This document shows, in pieces, positions 6,392 through 11,933 of a stretch of 14,881 nucleotides of DNA. Numbering within the stretch: position 1 is the first letter of the stretch; the number at the start of each line of letters is the position of its first letter. A program made the position numbers and the translations under genes. Location of the stretch: NCBI GenBank assembly GCA_035284865.1, contig JAYKHL010000232.1:1-14881 (forward strand). Direction: 5' to 3'. Source of the DNA: JAYKHL01 sp035284865. Lineage in GTDB: Bacteria; Cyanobacteriota; Sericytochromatia; S15B-MN24; JAQBPE01. The notes under the pieces are model-generated. The model did not search any database. It was not told the DNA's origin and saw only the letters and a program-made list of their open reading frames with translations.

Positions 6392-7942
6392 GTGCGCATC
6401 AAGACCATCTATCGCTACGTCTATGTGCCCGCGCCCGTGGTGCCGGGCCCTGCGCGCACCAGCATCTCCGGCGCCGTGGGCCGGCTGGCTAGCCTGGCCT
6501 CGACAACCGAGGACGAGGAGCGGCGGCGCCAGCTTGAGGAGCTGCGCAAAGCCTTGCAGCGGGTCGCATCCGTGGCCGGCACGATTCGCAGCAGTGGCAT
6601 GCGCGGCATGCTGGAGCAGCGAGCGGCCGAGGTGATGGCCAAGCTGGACGCGAACAACCCGGAGGGGGCCCTGGTCGCGGCCGAGGCCCTCGTGGCCCTC
6701 GCCAACGAGGGCGAGGCGCTGGTGGACCAGGTCCGGCGCAACCTGACGGCCCTCGGCAACGCCGTGGGGGTGCGAGGCAAGGCGGGCAAGGCCCTCCAGA
6801 CCATTGCCGACATGGCCGAGGCGATGCTCGGGGCCGCCACCTCACCCGAGGCCCTGCGCACGCTGCTGCGCCTCACGGACCAGGCCCGGGACGCGATGCG
6901 CCGCCTGGAGGGCCTGGCGCCAGGGACCCGGGAATACCAGCTGATCCTGGCTGAGCTGGGCGGGATCACGGACGAGCTGGCCGCCATGGCGCGCGGGCTC
7001 GACACAACGGGACAACCCCGGATGACGGCCGACGCCATCATGTGGCAGCAGGACGAGGGTGCCCGGGTCGATGCCGCCCTCGAGACGCTGCGGGGAGCCA
7101 CCCGTGACACGTTCGCCCTCGCGAAGCTCGACACGCTCGACCGGGCCCTGACCGAGGTCCTGCGCGCCGCCCGGCCGCTTGGGCCGGAGGCCTCGGAGGG
7201 GCTGCGGGCCACCGTGGACGCCACCCTCAGGCAGGCGGCCGAGGGTGACCTCGAGGGCGCCATCGCAGGAGCCAACGCGCTCGCAGGAGCCCTGGGGCAG
7301 GCCACGCGCCTGAAGGAGGTGCTGGGGGGCAGGCTCGAACGGCTGCAGGCCAACCTCGCGGCGCTGGCAGAGACCCCCGCCGCCGACCGGCTGCAGGCCA
7401 TCCTGACCGCCCTCCGCGCCGGCCTGCAACGTGCGGCCTCCCCGGAGGCCTTGCTGGCGCTGGACGGTCAGCTGCAGGCTGCCCTCGAAGCCACCTCCAC
7501 GTTGCGCGCGGCGGGCCCGTCCGGACGCTCCGTGCTGCATCCGGCGTATCGCGCCCTGCTCGGGGTGGAGCGTGCCCTGGGGGCCCCAGGGCCCGGTGAG
7601 GCGGGAGCGGGCGCTCGCCTCCCCGTGGACCAGATGCTGCTGGCGGATGGCCCTCACCGAGGCGCCGCAGGCATCAAACCCTGGTCCGCGGGACCGTCAC
7701 CAGCCAGCCCCGCCGTGGAAGGGTGGAGGCGCCTGGCTCAGGGCTTGCCCAGCGGCGACGCCGCCCTGATCGTGCAGACCGCGAACCGGGCAACCCGTCA
7801 GCACGCCCAGGCTGCGAGCCCCCTTGAGCGGGCAGCCGTGGCGGCCGAGCTGGATGCCGTAAGCACGGCGGTTGCCCAGATGCAGGGAGGGGGCGAGGCG
7901 GCCTCCGCCGCCCGCGAGGTGCTCAGGCTGGCCTTCCGGTGA
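6392..7942 (+). CDS. Large Ala-rich alpha-helical protein of unknown function
   Basis: I do not recognise a family. The 516-residue product opens with an unusual Tyr-rich strand (I-K-T-I-Y-R-Y-V-Y-V-P), then is almost entirely predicted helix: repeated Ala/Leu/Arg/Glu stretches in the style of L-E-E-L-R-K-A-L-Q-R-V-A, with a Gly/Pro-rich break around residues 390-450 before a last helical block. There is no signal peptide, membrane segment or obvious catalytic motif. The pattern fits a coiled-coil or helical-bundle structural protein. The start is GTG with GGGGGAG (6382-6388) a few bases upstream. It follows the ATPase-parB pair on the same strand after 96 bp, so it may belong to the same module, though a separate promoter is possible. 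It ends 13 bp from a convergent gene. Confidence 0.7.
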   Translation: MRIKTIYRYVYVPAPVVPGPARTSISGAVGRLASLASTTEDEERRRQLEELRKALQRVASVAGTIRSSGMRGMLEQRAAEVMAKLDANNPEGALVAAEALVALANEGEALVDQVRRNLTALGNAVGVRGKAGKALQTIADMAEAMLGAATSPEALRTLLRLTDQARDAMRRLEGLAPGTREYQLILAELGGITDELAAMARGLDTTGQPRMTADAIMWQQDEGARVDAALETLRGATRDTFALAKLDTLDRALTEVLRAARPLGPEASEGLRATVDATLRQAAEGDLEGAIAGANALAGALGQATRLKEVLGGRLERLQANLAALAETPAADRLQAILTALRAGLQRAASPEALLALDGQLQAALEATSTLRAAGPSGRSVLHPAYRALLGVERALGAPGPGEAGAGARLPVDQMLLADGPHRGAAGIKPWSAGPSPASPAVEGWRRLAQGLPSGDAALIVQTANRATRQHAQAASPLERAAVAAELDAVSTAVAQMQGGGEAASAAREVLRLAFR

Positions 7943-7955
7943 AGGTGGCCGGCCG

Positions 7956-8501
7956 TCAGGTGAGGGTGAACCCCTCCGAGATGAGCAACTCGGCCTGCAG
8001 CAACGCGTAGGCCGTCTCGAGGGCCTCGAGCATGCCGTCACGAAAGCCCTGCCCGTAGGCATCGAGGGCGCGGCCGCCCTTCCGGCCGGGCGCCTCGACG
8101 CCCTCCGCGAGCTGTTCCGCCATCAGGCCCTCGAGCTCCCCGAGCACGCCGCCGAGCCCGTCCCGGAGTCGCTCGAGCTCGTGGCCAACGCGGCTCTTCG
8201 TGTCCTCGACCGCCTCGGGCGACCGGCCAGGCACCACCCGGAGCCGTGCGATCGAGGCCAGCCGCGGCGCCTCTCCCTCCCCGTGACCGGCGAGAACCCC
8301 CAGGCGCGGCGCCGAAGCGGGCTCTGGCATCTCGCTGTGACGCCAGCCGAGGAGCACGTCATTCAGCACGTCGCTGGTCGAGCCCCCGCGGTCCAGTCGC
8401 AACCGCTCGAGGCGTGCGATGGCCTCTGGCACCAGCCGGAAGCTCTTGACTTCCCGCCGCGCCCCGCTCTTCGCCGGCCGTCCCCCCGCTTGTCTGTTCA
8501 T
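7956..8501 (-). CDS. Probable ribbon-helix-helix-type DNA-binding protein
   Basis: The 181-residue product begins with a basic stretch (G-R-P-A-K-S-G-A-R-R) and then V-K-S-F-R-L-V-P-E-A-I-A-R-L-E-R-L, which reads like the beta-strand plus first helix of ribbon-helix-helix repressors, followed by G-S-T-S-D-V-L-N-D-V-L as the second helix. The remainder is a Glu/Leu/Gly-rich helical tail without a recognised domain. I chose the ATG at 8499-8501 because the RHH-like fold starts there and GGAAGGA lies upstream, although the 13-base spacing is long. The frame stays open to an ATG at 8597, which would add 32 residues. A TATGCT box (8594 down to 8589) could be a -10 that favours the shorter form. 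It lies downstream of the toxin-antitoxin pair on the same strand. Function as a regulator is inferred. Confidence 0.6.
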   Translation of the reverse strand: MNRQAGGRPAKSGARREVKSFRLVPEAIARLERLRLDRGGSTSDVLNDVLLGWRHSEMPEPASAPRLGVLAGHGEGEAPRLASIARLRVVPGRSPEAVEDTKSRVGHELERLRDGLGGVLGELEGLMAEQLAEGVEAPGRKGGRALDAYGQGFRDGMLEALETAYALLQAELLISEGFTLT

Positions 8502-8618
8502 GGTTTGATGGGCTTCCTTCCACGATTCCCAGCGATCACGGGTCAAGGGCTCGCCCCCGGGGCATTCGGCCTTTGAAAGTTCTCGCATAGCATACAACAG
8601 CAGATCAAAAATGGAACC

Positions 8619-8647
8619 CCGCTGAGGAACTTTTTCGCCCGCAGCGG
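8619..8647 (-). terminator. Possible weak terminator after the PIN toxin gene
   Basis: On the minus strand CCGCTG (8647-8642) can pair with CAGCGG (8624-8619) across a 17-base loop, and a T5 run follows seven bases after the stem. The long loop and the gap before the T-run make this imperfect. It lies between the toxin stop at 8659 and the next minus-strand gene. The T7 run directly behind the toxin stop has no stem before it. Confidence 0.3.
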
Positions 8648-8658
8648 ATAAAAAAACC

Positions 8659-9120
8659 TCAGGCCAGGAAATCGTCCAGCATCACCACCTCCAGCTCTCC
8701 AGCGAAGGCCCGCAGGGCTGGCTCGGTGGCCAGCAAGGCGTCCACCCCGCTGACCCGCGCGGTGGCGGCCTGAATCGCACCGGCATCGGACACGCCGTGC
8801 GACGCCCGGTACTGGGAGGCTCGCTCGGCAATCTGCAGCGTGAGGGGCACCAGCTCCAGGTTCGGGAAGGTGGGTAGCAGGAAGGCGAGCTCGGAGGCCG
8901 CCTCCGAGTCACGCCGCCGGAGGGGCCCGTCCAGCAGGTCCATCATGGTCACGACCGAGGTCACAGCGCGAAGGCGACCCCGCTCCACGTGCTCGAACAG
9001 CGCGAGCCCCAACGGCCCCCGCCGCGGCTCCGCGGCCAGGTAGGCAGCGAAAACGCCGGCATCGAGCGCCACGCTGCGACGACCTGCGAGCTGACGCACA
9101 AAGGCCTCCAGGCCCTTCAC
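8659..9120 (-). CDS. PIN-domain ribonuclease toxin (VapC-like)
   Basis: PIN toxins cleave specific RNAs with a Mg-dependent acidic site and are held inactive by a partner antitoxin. The 153-residue product has A-L-D-A-G-V-F-A-A-Y-L (D20, matching the usual L-D-T-N-V-L motif) and T-S-V-V-T-M-M-D-L (D61 where PIN proteins usually have Glu). It also has S-D-A-G-A-I-Q-A-A-T (D112) and a last acidic position around D127-E133 (V-D-A-L-L-A-T-E-P). The acidic set is thus complete in number with one conservative change. Start is a GTG that overlaps the antitoxin TGA as GTGA, typical of coupled toxin-antitoxin pairs. A housekeeping nuclease cannot be ruled out, but gene order and size favour a type II toxin. 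Confidence 0.85.
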   Translation of the reverse strand: MKGLEAFVRQLAGRRSVALDAGVFAAYLAAEPRRGPLGLALFEHVERGRLRAVTSVVTMMDLLDGPLRRRDSEAASELAFLLPTFPNLELVPLTLQIAERASQYRASHGVSDAGAIQAATARVSGVDALLATEPALRAFAGELEVVMLDDFLA

Positions 9121-9326
9121 GGATCGCCCCCCCTTGCCCAGCGGCCGTAGAGGTGTCGGGCATAGCTGGCGGGCCTCCGAAAGAGCTTGATGGTCTGGCC
9201 CTCGACCGTGCCGACCAGCTCGTCTCCGGGCTGAAGGTCGAGCTGCTCCCGCAGCCCCTTCGGCAGCACAAGCTGAAATTTGGAGCTGATCTTGATGGGG
9301 GTCAGCACCCCGCCCTGGCCTTCCAT
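9117..9326 (-). CDS. AbrB/MazE-type antitoxin (VapB-like)
   Basis: The 69-residue product is a swapped-hairpin (SpoVT-AbrB) DNA-binding protein: I-K-I-S-S-K-F-Q-L-V-L-P-K-G-L-R-E-Q-L-D-L-Q-P-G-D-E-L matches the family line for line. The C-terminal tail (about residues 48-69, F-R-R-P-A-S-Y-A-R-H-L-Y-G) would bind and block the PIN toxin. Such proteins also repress their own promoter as dimers. The ATG at 9324-9326 has no Shine-Dalgarno sequence, but a promoter immediately upstream predicts a transcript starting at or beside the ATG. The toxin gene follows with a GTGA overlap. The pair is flanked by AT-rich pockets unlike the rest of the window, which would fit horizontal spread of a toxin-antitoxin unit. 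Confidence 0.87.
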   Translation of the reverse strand: MEGQGGVLTPIKISSKFQLVLPKGLREQLDLQPGDELVGTVEGQTIKLFRRPASYARHLYGRWARGGDP

Positions 9327-9333
9327 GGCTTAC

Positions 9334-9368
9334 TTTTTATCATTTTGTCTTACCAAGCGCAATATTGC
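9334..9368 (-). promoter_or_regulatory. Antitoxin-toxin promoter with overlapping palindromic operator
   Basis: On the minus strand TTGCGC (9362-9357) and TAAAAA (9339-9334) are separated by exactly 17 bp, and the -10 is preceded by TGA, an extended form. The perfect palindrome GCAATATTGC (9359-9368) overlaps the -35, where a dimeric AbrB-type repressor would exclude RNA polymerase. Transcription would begin near 9327, next to the ATG at 9326, so the message would have almost no leader. Autoregulation is inferred from the family and site position. Confidence 0.55.
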
Positions 9369-9414
9369 CTACCTTGAGACCCAGCCGAGCCCCTTACAGC
9401 AGCCAGAAGGTATT

Positions 9415-9443
9415 TTGTAAGAATAAAGTCAAAATAGTAAAAA
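9415..9443 (+). promoter_or_regulatory. Candidate promoter of the selenoprotein gene
   Basis: TTGTAA (9415-9420) and TAAAAA (9438-9443) are 17 bp apart on the plus strand, in an AT-rich pocket that also serves the divergent antitoxin gene. The predicted start near 9450 leaves a leader of about 110 bases before the ATG at 9562. CTTACA (9393-9398) and TGTAAG (9416-9421) form a 6-bp inverted repeat that overlaps the -35. Confidence 0.45.
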
Positions 9444-9498
9444 ACATGAGGCCGATTTCCAAACCGCTGGACACCCGGGCTGGCCCCCCGCACCATGA

Positions 9499-9538
9499 GG
9501 AGGCCCCGCGAGGGGGCTCCCCCCGGCGGCCTGCCGCC
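9499..9538 (+). promoter_or_regulatory. Two hairpins in the selenoprotein leader
   Basis: The leader can fold into GGAGGCCCC / GGGGCTCC (9499-9507 with 9513-9520, eight pairs and one bulged G). A second hairpin, GGCGG-CCTG-CCGCC (9525-9538), follows. Both lie just before the Shine-Dalgarno sequence at 9549-9555. They could control read-through or translation, or simply reflect high GC content. No riboswitch family was recognised. Confidence 0.3.
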
Positions 9539-9561
9539 CAGCACGATGGAGGTGCCCGTGA

Positions 9562-9774
9562 TGGTCAGAATCACCTACTGTGGCGTCTGAAACTACGAGC
9601 CTGTGGCGACCCGTGTGGCCGCCGAGGTGAGGACCCAGCTGGGCCTCGAGGTGGAGCTCATCCGGGGCAGCGGTGGGGTCTTCGAGGTGCGCCTCGATGA
9701 CCGGGTGGTGTTCGACAAGCGAACCGCCCAGCGCTTCCCCGAAGCGGGAGAGGTCAGTCGGCTCCTGGGCTGAC
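9562..9774 (+). CDS. SelW-like (Rdx family) selenoprotein with in-frame TGA as selenocysteine
   Basis: A normal ORF search misses this gene because of a TGA at 9589-9591. Read through, it gives 70 residues. The start is V-R-I-T-Y-C-G-V-U-N-Y-E-P, where C7-x-x-U10 sits exactly at the redox motif of SelW, SelT and SelH proteins. The rest, G-S-G-G-V-F-E-V-R-L-D-D and R-F-P-E-A-G-E-V, is the conserved core of the Rdx fold and keeps protein-like codon use to the TGA at 9772-9774. Such proteins are thioredoxin-fold thiol-redox enzymes of the cytosol. The ATG at 9562 has GGAGGTG (9549-9555) six bases upstream; an in-frame ATG at 9547 overlaps that site. A candidate SECIS hairpin follows the TGA. A Cys-to-stop pseudogene is the alternative. 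The genes selA, selB, selC and selD are not in the window. Confidence 0.85.
9604..9628 (+). promoter_or_regulatory. Candidate bacterial SECIS element in the selenoprotein gene
   Basis: Downstream of the TGA, GGCG (9606-9609) pairs with CGCC (9621-9624). An A-C mismatch follows, then CC (9611-9612) with GG (9618-9619), closing a five-base loop CGUGU. A guanine is the second loop base (9614), 23 bases after the TGA. Known bacterial SECIS elements have a short stem with a guanine in the first two loop positions at about this distance, where SelB binds. The stem is short and interrupted, so a structure search is needed. Confidence 0.5.
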
Positions 9775-9782
9775 CACGACGG

Positions 9783-9806
9783 GGCGGGCGGGGGTGGCTG
9801 CCCGCC
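9783..9806. terminator. GC-rich hairpin between two convergent genes
   Basis: GGCGGGC (9783-9789) and GCCCGCC (9800-9806) form seven perfect pairs around a ten-base loop, extendable by one wobble and one further pair. It fills most of the 35-bp gap between the stop of the selenoprotein gene and the stop of the convergent protease gene. There is no T-run on either strand, so a terminator role rests on position and stability only. Confidence 0.4.
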
Positions 9807-9809
9807 TCG

Positions 9810-10685
9810 TCACCCGGGACCGGGGCGGCGCCAGGCCCAGGCCGTGAGCCCCCACAACGCGAGCACGGCCGCCATTCCGAGCCCTCCCCCCAGCGGGTAG
9901 CCGCCTCCCGACCACAGCCTGCCGGCCGGTACCGGGTCCAGGCATCGCAGCCTGTCACAGGCGAGGAACAGCGCCACCCACCCGGCGTGGAGCCCCAGAG
10001 CGGCCCACAAGGACCCGGTCCGTCGCGTCAGCCAACCAAACAGCCCACCGGCCAGCACCAGCCCCAGCCACGGCAGGGCAACGGCCCGGAGGTCGACGTT
10101 GAGCCGCAGAAAGTGGACGGACGCGTAGCTGACCGCGCTGCCCCAGACGGCCCTCCCCCAGGCACCCGTGTCACCCAAGGTGTGCAGCACGAAGCCCCGG
10201 AACACCAGCTCCTCCGAGGCCGCGAACAGCCAGGCCGCCAGCACTGCCTCCCCCCAGACGGTCCACGCCGCCAGGCTCTGCGCCGGGCCCCGCCACCTGG
10301 CAAGCCCGAGCGCCAGCGTGAGGCCCTCCACGAGGGCAAGGCTGCCCAGGCCCACCAGGAACCAGCGGGCGGCCTGCCCCGCTCCCCCCTCCAGCGGGCC
10401 CGTCAAGGCAACGAGCGGGCGCCCCTGCAGCCCCCCCCAGCACCACGCCGTGGTGCCCAGCAACGCAGCGTACGCCCCCGCCAGGAACAGGCGCTGGCCC
10501 CACGGGTGACGGTCGGGATGCCACAGGGCCTCGAGCGGCACGCCGGCTGCCCCCAACGCCCCCCCCCACGCCAGCCAGGCCACCCCCACGCAGGCCAGCC
10601 AGGCCCCCAGGCGACAGCCCGGGGAGACCCGTCGGTACCAGGCCTGCAAGCGGGCTGGTGCGCAGGGGAGCAAAACGCGTCGCAT
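9810..10685 (-). CDS. CPBP-family intramembrane metalloprotease (CAAX protease/Abi)
   Basis: The 291-residue product is strongly hydrophobic with about eight membrane segments. The three glutamate/histidine motifs of the family are present: A-S-E-E-L-V-F-R-G-F (E158, E159, R163), S-Y-A-S-V-H-F-L-R-L (H191), and G-L-H-A-G-W (H233). Family members cleave within or near the membrane, as in CAAX prenyl protein processing, bacteriocin self-immunity or anti-sigma factor control; which applies cannot be read here. I chose the ATG at 10683-10685. A TTG at 10761-10763 would add 26 Arg-rich residues and run into the divergent gene's promoter region. The promoter just upstream leaves almost no leader and there is no Shine-Dalgarno sequence. 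The gene converges on the selenoprotein gene and diverges from the RelA-like gene. Confidence 0.85.
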   Translation of the reverse strand: MRRVLLPCAPARLQAWYRRVSPGCRLGAWLACVGVAWLAWGGALGAAGVPLEALWHPDRHPWGQRLFLAGAYAALLGTTAWCWGGLQGRPLVALTGPLEGGAGQAARWFLVGLGSLALVEGLTLALGLARWRGPAQSLAAWTVWGEAVLAAWLFAASEELVFRGFVLHTLGDTGAWGRAVWGSAVSYASVHFLRLNVDLRAVALPWLGLVLAGGLFGWLTRRTGSLWAALGLHAGWVALFLACDRLRCLDPVPAGRLWSGGGYPLGGGLGMAAVLALWGLTAWAWRRPGPG

Positions 10686-10693
10686 CGGGGGCG

Positions 10694-10723
10694 ATTGTAG
10701 GCGCGGCCGGTGCAGGCCTGCAA
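10694..10723 (-). promoter_or_regulatory. Promoter of the CPBP protease gene, predicting a leaderless mRNA
   Basis: On the minus strand TTGCAG (10723-10718) and TACAAT (10699-10694) are separated by 18 bp. The start of transcription would be near 10687, within two or three bases of the ATG at 10685. No Shine-Dalgarno sequence is present, which fits translation of a leaderless message. Confidence 0.5.
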
Positions 10724-10777
10724 GACGCCGGCGCGTTCGGGGTACATAACAGGGGTCCCCCAAGCCAGAACCACCCC

Positions 10778-11872
10778 GTGAGCCAACTCGACGACCTCGC
10801 CGGCGCCCCCATCACCGATCCCTTCTACCGCTTTCCGTGGCAGACGCTGGAAGCGATTGTCGAAGGCCGCTCGGCCATCGATCTCACCGGGCTCCGGGTC
10901 AGCAGACGGGAGGCCGCGGTCGAGTTCCTGCGCGTCTACGGCCTGGATCCGACGGATCCCCTCGACGAGGCCGAACTGGAAACCATCGCTGGCCAGGCGC
11001 GGCATTTCATCGAGGAAGTGCTGCTGCCGTGGGAGGGCCTCGCGTCGGTGCCGCCCGAGCTGCCTGCCACCTACCCGGAACTGCTGCTGCTGGCTTCCAC
11101 CCCGGACCACCCGCTGCGCGACTGGGCGTGCTCCTTCCTCAAGGTCAGCCACGCCGTGGCCCACGCCCGGTTCACTCAGGATCCCACCCTGCTCGAGGCC
11201 GCCCGCGCCCAGATTTTCGAGCGCTTCTCGGTGTACATCCGGGCAGGCCACGCACGGCTCATCGTGACGGACGGCGAGGTGAGCATCCCGCTCGTGCGCT
11301 GTGATTTCAAGCCTCACAAGCCCTGGGAGAGCCTGGTCCTCAAGCTGCTGCACAAGGTGGACAGCGTCGCGCAGGAGGTCTACGACCACCTGGGCGTGCG
11401 GTTCGTCACCCCCGACAAGACTTACGCCCTGCTGCTGTTGAAGTTCCTCCGGTCGAACAATGTCTTCGCCTACCCGAACGTCAAGCCGAGCCGCTCCGTG
11501 AACACCCTGGTGGATCTGGCAGCGTTCCGTGGCCGGTTCGACGAACTCGAGGAGGCTTACCACCAGGGCGAACTCACGTTCCGCGAGTTCACGGGGGCCG
11601 TGCATCAGCTGGGGGAGCCCTCACAGCGAGAGCACGGACGCAACCCGCACAGCTCCGCGGCCTACCAGACGATGCAGTTCACCGCCCGGGCCCTGGTCCG
11701 CGTGCCACGCGACGGGGGCGTGTACCGGGCCTTCATCCCCTTCGAGGTGCAGATCATGGACGAGGCAGCCTACCTCCAGAACCAGGGAGGCGAAGCAGCG
11801 CATCATGCGTACCGGGTGCGCCAGCGTCTCGCGGTTTGCCGCCGGGTATTTCCCTGGCACCAGGGACCCTGA
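10778..11872 (+). CDS. Uncharacterised protein with RelA/SpoT-like nucleotidyltransferase motifs
   Basis: The 364-residue product has no signal peptide. Its second half shows, in order, the landmarks of (p)ppGpp synthetase folds. V-Y-D-H-L-G-V-R-F-V (D203) resembles the Mg-binding Asp motif, and S-A-A-Y-Q-T-M-Q-F-T (Y296) resembles the Y-x-S-x-H base-stacking motif. I-P-F-E-V-Q-I-M-D (E323) resembles the E-V-Q-I-R-T motif, and E-A-A-H-H-A-Y (H342) resembles A-A-H-W-x-Y. I infer a distant RelA/SpoT-fold enzyme. I recall similar uncharacterised proteins in Myxococcota-type genomes but cannot assign one. Whether it makes pppGpp-like nucleotides or modifies RNA or protein is unknown. There is no HD hydrolase domain. 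The GTG at 10778 is the only start that clears the divergent gene. It has no clear Shine-Dalgarno, and an upstream TACATA (10743-10748) is at most a weak -10. Confidence 0.65.
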   Translation: MSQLDDLAGAPITDPFYRFPWQTLEAIVEGRSAIDLTGLRVSRREAAVEFLRVYGLDPTDPLDEAELETIAGQARHFIEEVLLPWEGLASVPPELPATYPELLLLASTPDHPLRDWACSFLKVSHAVAHARFTQDPTLLEAARAQIFERFSVYIRAGHARLIVTDGEVSIPLVRCDFKPHKPWESLVLKLLHKVDSVAQEVYDHLGVRFVTPDKTYALLLLKFLRSNNVFAYPNVKPSRSVNTLVDLAAFRGRFDELEEAYHQGELTFREFTGAVHQLGEPSQREHGRNPHSSAAYQTMQFTARALVRVPRDGGVYRAFIPFEVQIMDEAAYLQNQGGEAAHHAYRVRQRLAVCRRVFPWHQGP

Positions 11873-11893
11873 GCCAGGCCAGGTCGGCGGGTG

Positions 11894-11902
11894 TGGTATG
11901 CT
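11894..11902 (+). promoter_or_regulatory. Extended -10 promoter of the FKBP gene
   Basis: TGGTATGCT is an extended -10 element (TG, one base, TATGCT at 11897-11902) without a recognisable -35. It starts 22 bases after the stop of the upstream gene and would give a start near 11909, about 25 bases before the ATG. It has the same layout as the cysS promoter. Confidence 0.55.
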
Positions 11903-11933
11903 GTGGCTCCACGATTTTGAGAGGAGTACACGC

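Noticed and set aside
8640..8660. T7 run right after the PIN toxin stop as an intrinsic terminator
   Set aside because: No stable stem precedes the T-run on the minus strand; only a three-pair stem can be drawn.
9547..9561. Earlier ATG for the selenoprotein
   Set aside because: This ATG overlaps the GGAGGTG ribosome-binding site that serves the ATG at 9562, and the family starts close to the first beta-strand at V-R-I-T-Y.
10658..10777. Longer N-terminus for the RelA-like protein
   Set aside because: It would overlap the start and promoter of the divergent CPBP protease gene, and the added residues look unconserved.
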